From Nocardioides sp. NBC_00368 (lineage in GTDB: Bacteria > Actinomycetota > Actinomycetes > Propionibacteriales > Nocardioidaceae), in the NCBI RefSeq assembly GCF_036090055.1, contig NZ_CP107970.1, forward strand, positions 4,280,501 to 4,344,500: a stretch of DNA of 64,000 bases, given 5' to 3'. The notes under the pieces are model-generated. The model saw only the letters and a program-made list of their open reading frames with translations, was not told the origin of the DNA and ran no database searches. A program made the translations under genes and the position numbers. Below are positions 9,098-19,198 of this stretch, one piece after another (within the stretch, counting starts at the first letter, position 1; each line of letters starts with the position of its first letter).

Positions 9098-9109
9098 CCC
9101 GTCCGACTC

Positions 9110-9143
9110 CGTCGTGGCCCCGGATCCGTCCGGGGCCACGACG
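9110..9143 (+). terminator. Hairpin after the MFS pump gene
   Basis: Arms CGTCGTGGCCCCGG (9110-9123) and its exact complement (9130-9143) with a 6-base loop form a 14-pair stem 12 bases after the stop codon. The next gene starts 28 bases later on the same strand, so this may be leaky or the HMA gene has its own promoter. Confidence 0.7.
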
Positions 9144-9171
9144 GCACTGCGAGACCACCAAGGAGACCGCC

Positions 9172-9429
9172 ATGCAGACCATTCAGCTGTACGTCGAGGG
9201 CATGCGCTGCCCTCGATGCGTCCGTGAGGCCACCGCCCGGCTCCGGGATCTCCCCGGCGTCGCCATCCTCACCGCCGACCGCGAGACCGGCGAGATCACC
9301 GTCACCGGAGACGTCTCCGCCACCGACCTGCTCGAGGCGCTCGCCGGCAGCAGCTTCACGGCGCAGGTGCGTCCGCGGCCGCGAACTTCTCGCGGTGGAT
9401 CAGCCGCGGCGCCATCCGCCGGCGCTTGA
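9172..9429 (+). CDS. Heavy-metal-associated (HMA) domain protein
   Basis: An 85-residue protein whose first 65 residues form one HMA domain with metal ligands in GMRCPRC (C13, C16). It resembles CopZ but the motif core is RCPRC rather than TCGHC, so metal preference may differ. A clear AAGGAG site lies 8 bases before the ATG. The last 25 residues are Arg/Pro/Ala-rich and are encoded antisense to the 3' end of gcoB: the two genes converge with a 74-base overlap. This tail may be a read-through extension with no function. Cytosolic metal binding or delivery is inferred. Confidence 0.75.
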   Translation: MQTIQLYVEGMRCPRCVREATARLRDLPGVAILTADRETGEITVTGDVSATDLLEALAGSSFTAQVRPRPRTSRGGSAAAPSAGA

Positions 9430-10372
9430 ACGCCTTGACCCCGGCCTCGACCATCGGCGGCGGGCCGCAGAGCCAGCCGGACCAGCCACGGGCACTGGCC
9501 ACGTCCTCGACGAAGGCGTCGGGGGCGTAGCCGTTGCGGTGGCCCGGCACGGACTCCCGGGAGAGCACGGTGACGTAGCTGAAACCCGGATAGCCGGCGG
9601 CCAGCTCCTCGAGGCGGTCGGCGTCGTAGAGGTCCGCCTCGACGCGTACGCCGTGGTAGAGCACCACCACCCGGTCGGGGTGACGTTCCAAGGCGGTGCG
9701 GGCGATGCCGAGCAACGGCGCCAGGCCGGTGCCGCCGCCGATGAGCACCATCGGCTCGCCCGCGTCCTGGTCGGCGTCGGGTACGTGGAAGTCACCGAGC
9801 GGGCCACGCACCTCGACCCGGTCACCGACCCTCACCGGCCCGAAGAGCCACTCGCTCGCCACGCCGCCGGGGACCCGGCGTACGTGGAGCTCGAGGACCT
9901 TGTCCTCCTCTGCCGTGTTGGCGAGGGAGTACGGCCGGCGCTCGGAGGTGCCGGGGACGAGCAGCTCGACGTACTGTCCTGCCGAGAACGCGAGCGGTTC
10001 CTCGAGGCCGAGCAGGACCCGCCGGGTGTCCCGGGCGATCTCCTCGACCGCGATGATCGTCGCGGTGAGGTCGCGGAGCACATGCGTCGTACGTCCCGTC
10101 TCCGAGCCCCGCAGCGCGACCTCGGTCTCGGCGAGCGGCCGGGCCTGGCAGGCCAGCGCCAGCCCGGCAGCACGCTCCTCCGCGGTCAACGTGTCGAGCG
10201 GGGACTCACGGTGGTCCACCTCGCCGCAGACGACCTGCAGCTTGCAGGTGCCGCAGGTGCCCTGGTTGCAGGAGTTCGGCATCCAGATGCCGGCCCGGAG
10301 GAACGCCTCGAGGATCGACTGGTCCTCGGTGCACTCGACACGGCGGCCGGCGACGCTGATCGCGGCGGGCAC
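9356..10372 (-). CDS. gcoB: GcoB-type reductase of aryl-O-demethylase (2Fe-2S, FAD, NADH)
   Basis: A 338-residue reductase with three modules in the unusual order ferredoxin, FAD domain, NAD domain. The plant-type 2Fe-2S cysteines are C35, C40, C43 and C75. The FAD domain shows RPYSLAN, the NAD domain GGGTGLAPLLG, and the end carries LCGPPPMVEAG. This domain order and size match GcoB, which passes electrons from NADH to the P450 GcoA. It is read directly after gcoA with a 3-base gap, so the pair is co-translated in near-equal amounts. It could in principle serve another P450 (one lies at 42.4 kb), but its partner is almost certainly the adjacent one. The 3' end overlaps the convergent HMA gene. 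Confidence 0.9.
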   Translation of the reverse strand: MPAAISVAGRRVECTEDQSILEAFLRAGIWMPNSCNQGTCGTCKLQVVCGEVDHRESPLDTLTAEERAAGLALACQARPLAETEVALRGSETGRTTHVLRDLTATIIAVEEIARDTRRVLLGLEEPLAFSAGQYVELLVPGTSERRPYSLANTAEEDKVLELHVRRVPGGVASEWLFGPVRVGDRVEVRGPLGDFHVPDADQDAGEPMVLIGGGTGLAPLLGIARTALERHPDRVVVLYHGVRVEADLYDADRLEELAAGYPGFSYVTVLSRESVPGHRNGYAPDAFVEDVASARGWSGWLCGPPPMVEAGVKAFKRRRMAPRLIHREKFAAADAPAP

Positions 10373-10375
10373 GGT

Positions 10376-11596
10376 TCAGACCTCCCAGGTGCAGTGCAGG
10401 CTGGTCGGACCGCGGAATCCCCAGCCCCAGAACTCCACGCCCTCGCCGGTGTCGCGCTCCAGGTTGGGGATCGCCTCGAAGAGCTCCTCGAGCCCGATCC
10501 GCATCACCTGGTTGGCGTAGTAGATGCCGGCGCAGGCGTGGTTGCCGGCGCCGAAGGCGAGGTGCGGCAGCGGCGGCCGGTGCAGGTCGTACTCGGTGGG
10601 AGCGTCGTACTTTCCGGTGTCGTGGTTGGCGGAGCCGTAGGAGAGGATCACCGGGGTGCCGGCGGGCAGGTCCACGCCGGCGATCGTGACCGGCTTGGTG
10701 CTGATCCGCGCGGTCGCCGACCAGATCGGCGAGGTCCAGCGCATGCCCTCGGAGATGGCCCGCGGCAGCAGCGACGGGTCGTCGACGACCTCCTCCAGCT
10801 GCTCGGGACGGCTGAAGAGCCCCACCAGCGTGGAGGCCATGCCGTGGCCGGGCTCCTGCATCGCGCCGAGCAGGTAGACGTAGATGGTGGGGTAAATGTA
10901 CTCGCGGGCACGGGTCTTGCCCGGCGGCATGCCGTCGTGGAGCCAGTGGGAGATGGCCGTGTTCTCCGGGTGCTCGATCCAGCGGTCGATCAGCGGGTCG
11001 ACGACCTCCTGGATCTCCGCCCGGGCCTCGTCACCCGGGGTGAACCCCTCCGGGTTGGTGAACTCCCCGTTCTCGTCGACCGCGGCGTTGGTGAACGAGA
11101 CGCTCAGCTTGTGGAACCACTCGCGGAGCTTGTCGGAGGAGACCGACTGCAGCCCGAGCAGGTCGCCGAGCGAACGCACCGAGACCGGCTCGCAGAACTC
11201 GGCGACGAGCTCGGCGCTGCCGCGGTCCTCGAACTGCTCGACGTAGCTCCGGGCGATCGGGCGCACCAGGTCGTCGACCCAGCTGTCGACCTCGGCCGGC
11301 TGCAGCTGCGGCTCGACCATGCCGCGCAGGTCGGCGTGGATATCGCCGTTGACGCCGATGATCGCGGGGTGGCCGAAGGTGCGCCCGCCGGCCGGGGTGA
11401 TCACGGCCTCGAAGTCGGGGCTGGTCGCGACCTCGCGGCAGATCTCCGCGGTGGAGGCGACGTACGACCCGAGGACCGGGACGAAGGCGAGCGGTGCCTC
11501 GCGGCGGAGACGTTCGTAGGTCGGGTAGGGATTCCGCTCGAGGTCGCTCATCGTCACGTCGTCGAGCCAGGACAGGTCCTGCTGGGTGGTGGTCAT
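10376..11596 (-). CDS. gcoA: Cytochrome P450 GcoA (CYP255A-type), guaiacol O-demethylase
   Basis: A 406-residue P450 that in Amycolatopsis demethylates guaiacol and related methoxy-aromatics to catechol plus formaldehyde. Heme loop FGAGNHACAG places the ligand at C355. The I-helix reads GAMQEPGHGMAS instead of the usual AGxDT, a GcoA trait. Every pocket residue known from the published structure is present with an offset of -1: F74, I80, F168, V240, G244, A294, F394. Start ATG 11596 has a GAGGAG site 6 bases upstream; an in-frame ATG at 11707 would add 37 non-homologous residues. The divergent AraC gene is the presumed activator. Function is assigned with high confidence; the preferred aromatic may vary. 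Confidence 0.95.
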   Translation of the reverse strand: MTTTQQDLSWLDDVTMSDLERNPYPTYERLRREAPLAFVPVLGSYVASTAEICREVATSPDFEAVITPAGGRTFGHPAIIGVNGDIHADLRGMVEPQLQPAEVDSWVDDLVRPIARSYVEQFEDRGSAELVAEFCEPVSVRSLGDLLGLQSVSSDKLREWFHKLSVSFTNAAVDENGEFTNPEGFTPGDEARAEIQEVVDPLIDRWIEHPENTAISHWLHDGMPPGKTRAREYIYPTIYVYLLGAMQEPGHGMASTLVGLFSRPEQLEEVVDDPSLLPRAISEGMRWTSPIWSATARISTKPVTIAGVDLPAGTPVILSYGSANHDTGKYDAPTEYDLHRPPLPHLAFGAGNHACAGIYYANQVMRIGLEELFEAIPNLERDTGEGVEFWGWGFRGPTSLHCTWEV

Positions 11597-11671
11597 CGGG
11601 TGCTCCTCGAAAGGCTGAACGGGTCGGCACTGAGATCCCGAAGTTAGGTGCGTCACAGCAGACCAGCGACA

Positions 11672-11703
11672 CGGATTGCGCGGTCTCGGCACCGGATGCG
11701 CGA
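11672..11703. promoter_or_regulatory. Direct repeats in the gcoA/AraC intergenic region (candidate AraC-type operator)
   Basis: CGGATTGCGCG (11672-11682) and CGGATGCGCG (11693-11702) are near-identical and about 21 bases apart, i.e. two helical turns on the same face. AraC-family activators bind direct half-sites with this spacing. The pair lies between the divergent gcoA and araC-type start codons. Confidence 0.5.
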
Positions 11704-11709
11704 CCATTT

Positions 11710-11725
11710 TGTGACGGACGTCTCA
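11710..11725. promoter_or_regulatory. CRP-like box upstream of the gco regulator
   Basis: TGTGACGGACGTCTCA matches TGTGA-N6-TCACA at nine of ten fixed positions. It lies just upstream of the -10 box TAGACT (11728-11733). TAGACT ends 7 bases before the ATG at 11741, implying a leaderless message. Confidence 0.4.
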
Positions 11726-11740
11726 GGTAGACTCCGCGCC

Positions 11741-12679
11741 ATGTCCGGTCGCCGGCGCACCGCCCCACGGGACTGGGGCCAGGCCTCGAACGTGGTCGCC
11801 CAGGCGTACTTCCCGCATGAGCTGAGGCCGCTCGGCGGCAGCCACGAGCCTCGGCTGACGCTGCGTACGCTCGACCTCGGGCCGGTGCTGATCGGCCACG
11901 TCGGCTGGGGCGCCGACGTGGCGATCGACTGCGACTACCCCGGCGCGTTCGAGGTGAACATGCCGATCACCGGGCATCTCGCGAGCAGGGGACGGTTCGG
12001 GGAGATCACCTCGGTGACCGGTCAGGGCACGGTCTTCCGCCCCGACACCCCCTCGCTCATCAGTCACTGGGACGCGACCTGCACGGTGCTCGGCGTGAAG
12101 TTCGACAGCACCTGGCTGGAGGTGGAGGCCGAACGCGTCCTCGGCACCGACCGGGTCAACGTACGCACGCTGCTGCCGGAGCAGCTGTCCGTGCAGCACG
12201 GCCGCGCGCGGGCCTGGCACCACCTGATCACCAGCCTGGCCACCAACCTGCACGACCCGGATGTCTTCGGCGACAGCGAGCTCGTACGCAGCCAGCTGGC
12301 CGGCGCGGTGGCGGTCGGTCTGCTCGAGGCCTGCTGTCCCGACGGCGGAGTCCGCCCGGCGGCGCAGCCGCGGATGATCCGGGCCGTCGTCGAGGCTCTC
12401 CACGACGACCCGGCCCGGGCCTGGACCGCTGCGGACATGGCGGTCCTCGCCGGCACCAGCGTGCGCCGCCTCCAGGAGGGTTTCCAGCGCTGGATCGGCC
12501 AGTCCCCGACGCAGTATCTGCTCGACATCAGGCTGCAGCGGGCCCATGCCGACCTGACCGGCGACGCGGCGCTCGCCGTCGGCGACGTCGCGGCACGGTG
12601 GGGCTTCTCCTCCGCGAGCAGGTTCGCGGCCGCCCACCGCCGGCGCTACGGCACCGCGCCGTCCGAGGTCAGGGACTGA
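11741..12679 (+). CDS. AraC-family transcriptional regulator of the gco genes (GcoR-like)
   Basis: A 312-residue regulator. The N-terminal part matches the AraC-binding-domain-like region of AraC/XylS regulators (about residues 1-190), and the C-terminal ~100 residues hold two helix-turn-helix units, including TAADMAVLAGTSVRRLQEGF and VGDVAARWGFSSASRFAAAH with the usual RRYGTAPSE ending. It diverges from gcoAB with 144 bases between the start codons, the arrangement known for GcoR in gco clusters. Start ATG 11741 is chosen because a -10 box ends 7 bases upstream; the in-frame ATG at 11648 would add 31 residues reaching over the promoter. Likely activates gcoAB in response to guaiacol or a breakdown product. 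Confidence 0.85.
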   Translation: MSGRRRTAPRDWGQASNVVAQAYFPHELRPLGGSHEPRLTLRTLDLGPVLIGHVGWGADVAIDCDYPGAFEVNMPITGHLASRGRFGEITSVTGQGTVFRPDTPSLISHWDATCTVLGVKFDSTWLEVEAERVLGTDRVNVRTLLPEQLSVQHGRARAWHHLITSLATNLHDPDVFGDSELVRSQLAGAVAVGLLEACCPDGGVRPAAQPRMIRAVVEALHDDPARAWTAADMAVLAGTSVRRLQEGFQRWIGQSPTQYLLDIRLQRAHADLTGDAALAVGDVAARWGFSSASRFAAAHRRRYGTAPSEVRD

Positions 12680-12757
12680 CCCCGGCGCAGGTCGGGACGC
12701 CGCGACACTCACGCCACCTTCGAACACACTGTCGGTGCTGTCCTCGACAATGGAGCG

Positions 12758-13318
12758 GTGACCTTTCGACCCGCAGACGACCTCAACCGTTACCTGCGCG
12801 GTCACGTCTTCGTCGATGAAACAAAGACGAGGGACTACGTCGTCGCAGCGGCCACGCTGCCGGCAGGCAAAGTCGCGCAGGCGCGCAAGGCGCTACGCGG
12901 AGTACTCCTGCCTCGGCAGGACCGCATCCACTTCGCCAAGGAGAAGGACGCCTATCGCGACCGGGTTCTTCACGTGATGTGTGGGCTCGAGGTTCAGGTC
13001 ACTCTCTACATCGCGAAGACCAGGGACCAACGTGCTGGACGTGCTGCCTGCCTGACCGCTGTGGTCGAAGATGTTCTCAAAGATCGGGCGGCCCACCTGG
13101 TCATCGAGCGCGACGAGAGCCTCATGCGCTCAGATCTCGAGCTGATCTCCGACCTGCTCTACCCGGTGACCGACAAGCCGGCGTACCGCCTCGACGTCCC
13201 TCGCAGCGAACCGCTCCTGTGGATCAGCGACGCCGTGTGTTGGTGCTACCAGCGCGGCGGTCGTTGGATCGACGCGGCTCGGCCGCTGGTCGTCGAGGTC
13301 CGCCACCTCGTGGTCTGA
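12758..13318 (+). CDS. Uncharacterised protein with DUF3800-like features
   Basis: A 186-residue soluble protein starting at GTG 12758 behind a GGAG. It opens with HVFVDETKTRDYVVAAATL, then IHFAKEKDAYRDRVLHVM, LVIERDESL and LLWISDAVCWCYQRGG. The spaced acidic residues (DE near the start, ERDE in the middle, SDAV near the end) resemble the RNase H-like DUF3800 family, but the match is only by eye. There is no signal peptide or membrane segment. It stands alone between the gco regulator and an AT-richer gap, with base use a little less GC-rich than its neighbours, which hints at acquisition. No function can be assigned. Confidence 0.6.
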   Translation: MTFRPADDLNRYLRGHVFVDETKTRDYVVAAATLPAGKVAQARKALRGVLLPRQDRIHFAKEKDAYRDRVLHVMCGLEVQVTLYIAKTRDQRAGRAACLTAVVEDVLKDRAAHLVIERDESLMRSDLELISDLLYPVTDKPAYRLDVPRSEPLLWISDAVCWCYQRGGRWIDAARPLVVEVRHLVV

Positions 13319-13489
13319 CCCACCGAGCTGGCGGAGGAAACGGCCACAGAAATGGCGCGAGCCCGGCTCGTCCACCGTCCGGAAGACTGCCGGGCTTACT
13401 TCGCGGGCCTACAAGGCCGTTGCAATCACCACTTTACAGGCTCAGTCTGCAAAGGAGTAGGGCCCGAGTCGTACGCGCCTTCGTCACGC
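13319..13489. other. Non-coding gap with lower GC than the flanks
   Basis: This 171-base stretch contains ACCACTTTACAGG and nearby A/T-rich runs that are unusual for the window. No promoter, tRNA or hairpin with a long stem was found. It lies where two transcription units converge. Confidence 0.4.
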
Positions 13490-13612
13490 TCAGCGCAGAA
13501 GCTGCGCCAACACCTGCAGCCAGCGTGGGCCCGGCAGCACGCCCTCACGCGTGTGCAGCCCGAGCTCGTGGAACGCCTGGGGGCACCGGCAGGTGTGGGT
13601 CACGGTCGTCAT
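13490..13612 (-). CDS. Possible 40-residue Cys-containing small protein
   Basis: A short frame encoding MTTVTHTCRCPQAFHEL and 23 further residues, ending LAQLLR. A strong GAGGAGG site lies 9 bases before the ATG at 13612, which is the main reason to list it. It begins 21 bases after the stop of the 92-residue gene upstream, so it could be the last gene of the acs transcript. The CRC motif might bind metal, but there is no recognised family. It may equally be a chance frame. Confidence 0.35.
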   Translation of the reverse strand: MTTVTHTCRCPQAFHELGLHTREGVLPGPRWLQVLAQLLR

Positions 13613-13633
13613 CGATCGCTACCTCCTCGTGGG

Positions 13634-13912
13634 TCACTTGGTGCTCAGGATTCCCGACACCGTACGGGTGGGGCGTGCCGCAGCGGAGCATTCGGTGCAC
13701 CATCGGCGGACGTCCTCGGAGCGCAGATGCCAGAACGCGTGCCAGCCTTGGGCCGGCGCACCACAGATGGTCGTGGACGTGCCGATCCGCTTGAGATGAG
13801 CCTCGCCCCACGGTGCGGGATCCTTGGCGCCCGCGGGCTGGCGGTGGCGGGCCACGATGACCCAGCTCTGCCCGATGGTCCGGGGGTCGACGCCGGTGGC
13901 GGGCACGGCCAT
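13634..13912 (-). CDS. Small conserved-looking protein coupled to acs
   Basis: A 92-residue protein that starts with ATG 13912, one base after the acs stop codon, so translation is probably coupled. The sequence is rich in Trp and charged residues (IGQSWVIVARHRQ, GWHAFWHLRSEDVRRWCTEC) and contains an early C in TTICGAPAQ plus a late CTEC, a layout that could form a small zinc site. No membrane segment. I do not recognise the family. Its tight linkage suggests a role with acetyl-CoA synthetase or acetate metabolism, but this is inference from position only. Confidence 0.55.
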   Translation of the reverse strand: MAVPATGVDPRTIGQSWVIVARHRQPAGAKDPAPWGEAHLKRIGTSTTICGAPAQGWHAFWHLRSEDVRRWCTECSAAARPTRTVSGILSTK

Positions 13913-13913
13913 C

Positions 13914-15875
<1,962 letters not shown>

Positions 15876-15923
15876 GGCGTCGTGCTTCCTTCGGGGGCGG
15901 GAGGGGATTGCGGAGGAGACCGG

Positions 15924-16315
15924 CTAGCCGAGCAGGGCGGCCTCATCGTCGGTGAACAGTCGCGACCGGATCAGGAACCGCACGCCCTCGGGCGCCTCGA
16001 GGGAGAAGCCGGCGCCGCGTCCGGGGACGACGTCGATGGTGATGTGGGTGTGCGACCAGTACTCGAACTGCGAGCGCGACATCCAGACGGGCACCCGGTC
16101 GTCCAGGCCGATGTCCAGGTCGCCCAGGTGGATGTCGGCGTCGCCGAGCATGAAGTCGCCGCTCGGGTAGCACATCGGGGCGGAGCCGTCGCAGCATCCA
16201 CCGGACTGGTGGAACATGACCGGCCCGTGGTTACCGACGAGACGGCGGAGCAGGTCCGCCGCCTCGTCGGTCACGGCGACCCGCGCCGGAAGGGAGGAGG
16301 CGTGGGTCGCGCTCA

Positions 16316-16316
<1 letters not shown>
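15924..16316 (-). CDS. DUF779 domain protein partner of aldehyde dehydrogenase
   Basis: A 130-residue protein of the DUF779 family, recognisable by MFHQSGGCCDGSAPMCYP and the later FEYWSHTHITIDVVPGRG segment. Family members nearly always sit beside ExaC/AldA-type aldehyde dehydrogenases. Here its ATG overlaps the stop of that gene (ATGA), so the two are co-translated. The CC and downstream C plus His residues suggest a metal- or thiol-based role, perhaps in maturing or protecting the dehydrogenase. The biochemical function is not established. Confidence 0.88.
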
Positions 16317-17839
<1,523 letters not shown>

Positions 17840-17874
17840 CGGGAATTCTCCTCAGGCAAAGTCAGGCATTGGGG

Positions 17875-17890
17875 CGTGATCGTGGTCACA
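17875..17890. promoter_or_regulatory. CRP-like box in front of exaC
   Basis: Read on the minus strand it is TGTGACCACGATCACG, matching TGTGA-N6-TCACA in nine of ten fixed bases. It lies between the exaC start and the large palindrome. Confidence 0.5.
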
Positions 17891-17906
17891 GACGCTAGAA
17901 ACGCCG

Positions 17907-17951
17907 AGGTTGCAGCCACGTTGCGCGACCGATGCAACGTGAATGCAACCT
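17907..17951. promoter_or_regulatory. 45-base palindromic operator between exaC and its regulator
   Basis: AGGTTGCA (17907-17914) mirrors TGCAACCT (17944-17951), and ACGTTGC (17918-17924) mirrors GCAACGT (17934-17940). Both pairs share the centre at 17929, so this is one extended symmetrical site with 15 perfectly paired bases in two blocks. It lies midway between the divergent start codons and is the most likely binding site of the adjacent GAF regulator. Confidence 0.65.
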
Positions 17952-17956
17952 TCAAA

Positions 17957-17972
17957 TGTGACCCTCGTCACC
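17957..17972. promoter_or_regulatory. Second CRP-like box, in front of the GAF regulator gene
   Basis: TGTGACCCTCGTCACC matches TGTGA-N6-TCACA in nine of ten fixed bases and ends 13 bases before the ATG at 17986. Confidence 0.45.
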
Positions 17973-17985
17973 AGAGGAGGTCCGG

Positions 17986-19197
17986 ATGAGCGATACGAAG
18001 CAGAGCGCCTCGATGCGCGCAGCCGTGGCGGACTCGTGGCACCGGTCCGCCGCCGCCGGGGTGACCGCGGACGACACGTGCGCGCCGATCACCCTCCCCG
18101 AGGACCAGCTGCGGGACGTACGTGCTGCCCATCCGCTGGCGCGCGTGTTCCCGCTCCTCGACGACGTGCTCGGCCAGGCAGCGCGCGACTGCGACGCGAT
18201 CATGGCCGTCTCCGACGAGGCCGGCCAGCTGCTCTGGGTGTGCGGTGCGCCGGCGGCGCTCCGGCGCGCGGAGCAGATCGGCTTCGTCGAGGGGAGCAAC
18301 TGGGACGAGCGGCTCGCCGGCACGAACGCACCCGGCCTGGCGCTGCGGCTCGACCGGCCGACCAGCGTCATCGCCGCCGAGCACTTCCGGCGCTCGGTGC
18401 AGCCATGGAGCTGCGCCGCCACCCCGATCCACGACCCGGGCGACTCGCGCCTGCTCGGCGTCCTCGACATCACCGGTGGCGACTCCATCGTGGTGCCCCA
18501 GACGATGGCGATGGTGCGCGCCGCGGCCAGGCTCGCGGAGTCCGAGCTCGCGCGCGAGCAGCTGCTGCCGAGGCAGCCGGAGACCCGGCCGGGCTGGGCG
18601 CGCATCGCCGTGGAGACGCTGGGTCGCCAGGACCTGCTGCTCTCGATCGACGACGGCCGCGGCCATCGCGCACAGCTGCGGCTGTCCCCTCGCCACAGCG
18701 AGATCTTCCTGCTCCTCGCCAGCACCCCGCGAGGGCTCTCCGGCGACGAGCTCGCGGTCCTGCTGTACGAGGACGACGGCGGCTCCTCGACGCTCCGCGC
18801 CGAGCTGAACCGGCTGCGCAACCTCCTCGGCGAGGAGTTCCTCGCCTCCCGGCCCTACCGGCTCACCACCGAGGTGACCGGCGACTGGCTCGGCGTGGAG
18901 GCCAGACTCGCGGTGGGCGACGTGGCCGGGGCGCTCCGCTGCTATCGCGGTCCGATCCTGCCGCGCTCGGTGGCACCCGGCGTCGTACGACTGCGGGAGA
19001 CCTTGGCGCAGCAGCTGCGTGCCGCGGTGCTCCAGTCGGGCCAGCCCGACCTGGTCTCGACCTGGACCCGGTCGGCGTGGGGCGCCGACGACTACGAGAT
19101 GTGGCTTCGCCTCCAGGACCTGCTGCCGCCCGGTTCCCCGCTGATGGCGCTCGCGGACGGTCAGATCGCCCGGCTGGACCGCGAGGTGGGTCTCTGA
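17986..19197 (+). CDS. GAF-domain transcriptional regulator of the aldehyde/alcohol dehydrogenase genes
   Basis: A 403-residue protein whose N-terminal half (about 1-190) resembles the sensor part of AcoR-type activators: DSWHRSAAAGV start, then a GAF domain with GSNWDERLAGTNAPGLAL and ACSAATPIHDP-like SCAATPIHDPGDSRLLGVLDI. It lacks the AAA+ domain of sigma-54 activators. The C-terminal half contains a winged-helix-like region (RLSPRHSEIFLLL through STLRAELNRLRNLLG). It diverges from exaC and is followed after one base by an iron alcohol dehydrogenase, so it probably senses an alcohol or aldehyde and controls both. Binding to the 45-base palindrome is predicted. Confidence 0.78.
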   Translation: MSDTKQSASMRAAVADSWHRSAAAGVTADDTCAPITLPEDQLRDVRAAHPLARVFPLLDDVLGQAARDCDAIMAVSDEAGQLLWVCGAPAALRRAEQIGFVEGSNWDERLAGTNAPGLALRLDRPTSVIAAEHFRRSVQPWSCAATPIHDPGDSRLLGVLDITGGDSIVVPQTMAMVRAAARLAESELAREQLLPRQPETRPGWARIAVETLGRQDLLLSIDDGRGHRAQLRLSPRHSEIFLLLASTPRGLSGDELAVLLYEDDGGSSTLRAELNRLRNLLGEEFLASRPYRLTTEVTGDWLGVEARLAVGDVAGALRCYRGPILPRSVAPGVVRLRETLAQQLRAAVLQSGQPDLVSTWTRSAWGADDYEMWLRLQDLLPPGSPLMALADGQIARLDREVGL

Positions 19198-19198
19198 G

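Noticed and set aside
7187..9139. 650-residue minus-strand frame opposite the MFS pump
   Set aside because: Asp/Gly/Glu/Arg-rich shadow sequence without motifs; the plus-strand gene has clear transporter features.
9832..10173. Alternative frame inside gcoB with LPGWRWPARPGR start
   Set aside because: Out-of-frame shadow of gcoB; the 2Fe-2S, FAD and NAD motifs are all in the 9356-10372 frame.
11651..11716. Widely spaced CGTCACA/TGTGACG inverted repeat in the gco intergenic region
   Set aside because: The 52-base gap makes a single operator unlikely; the right half is better explained by the CRP-like box at 11710-11725.
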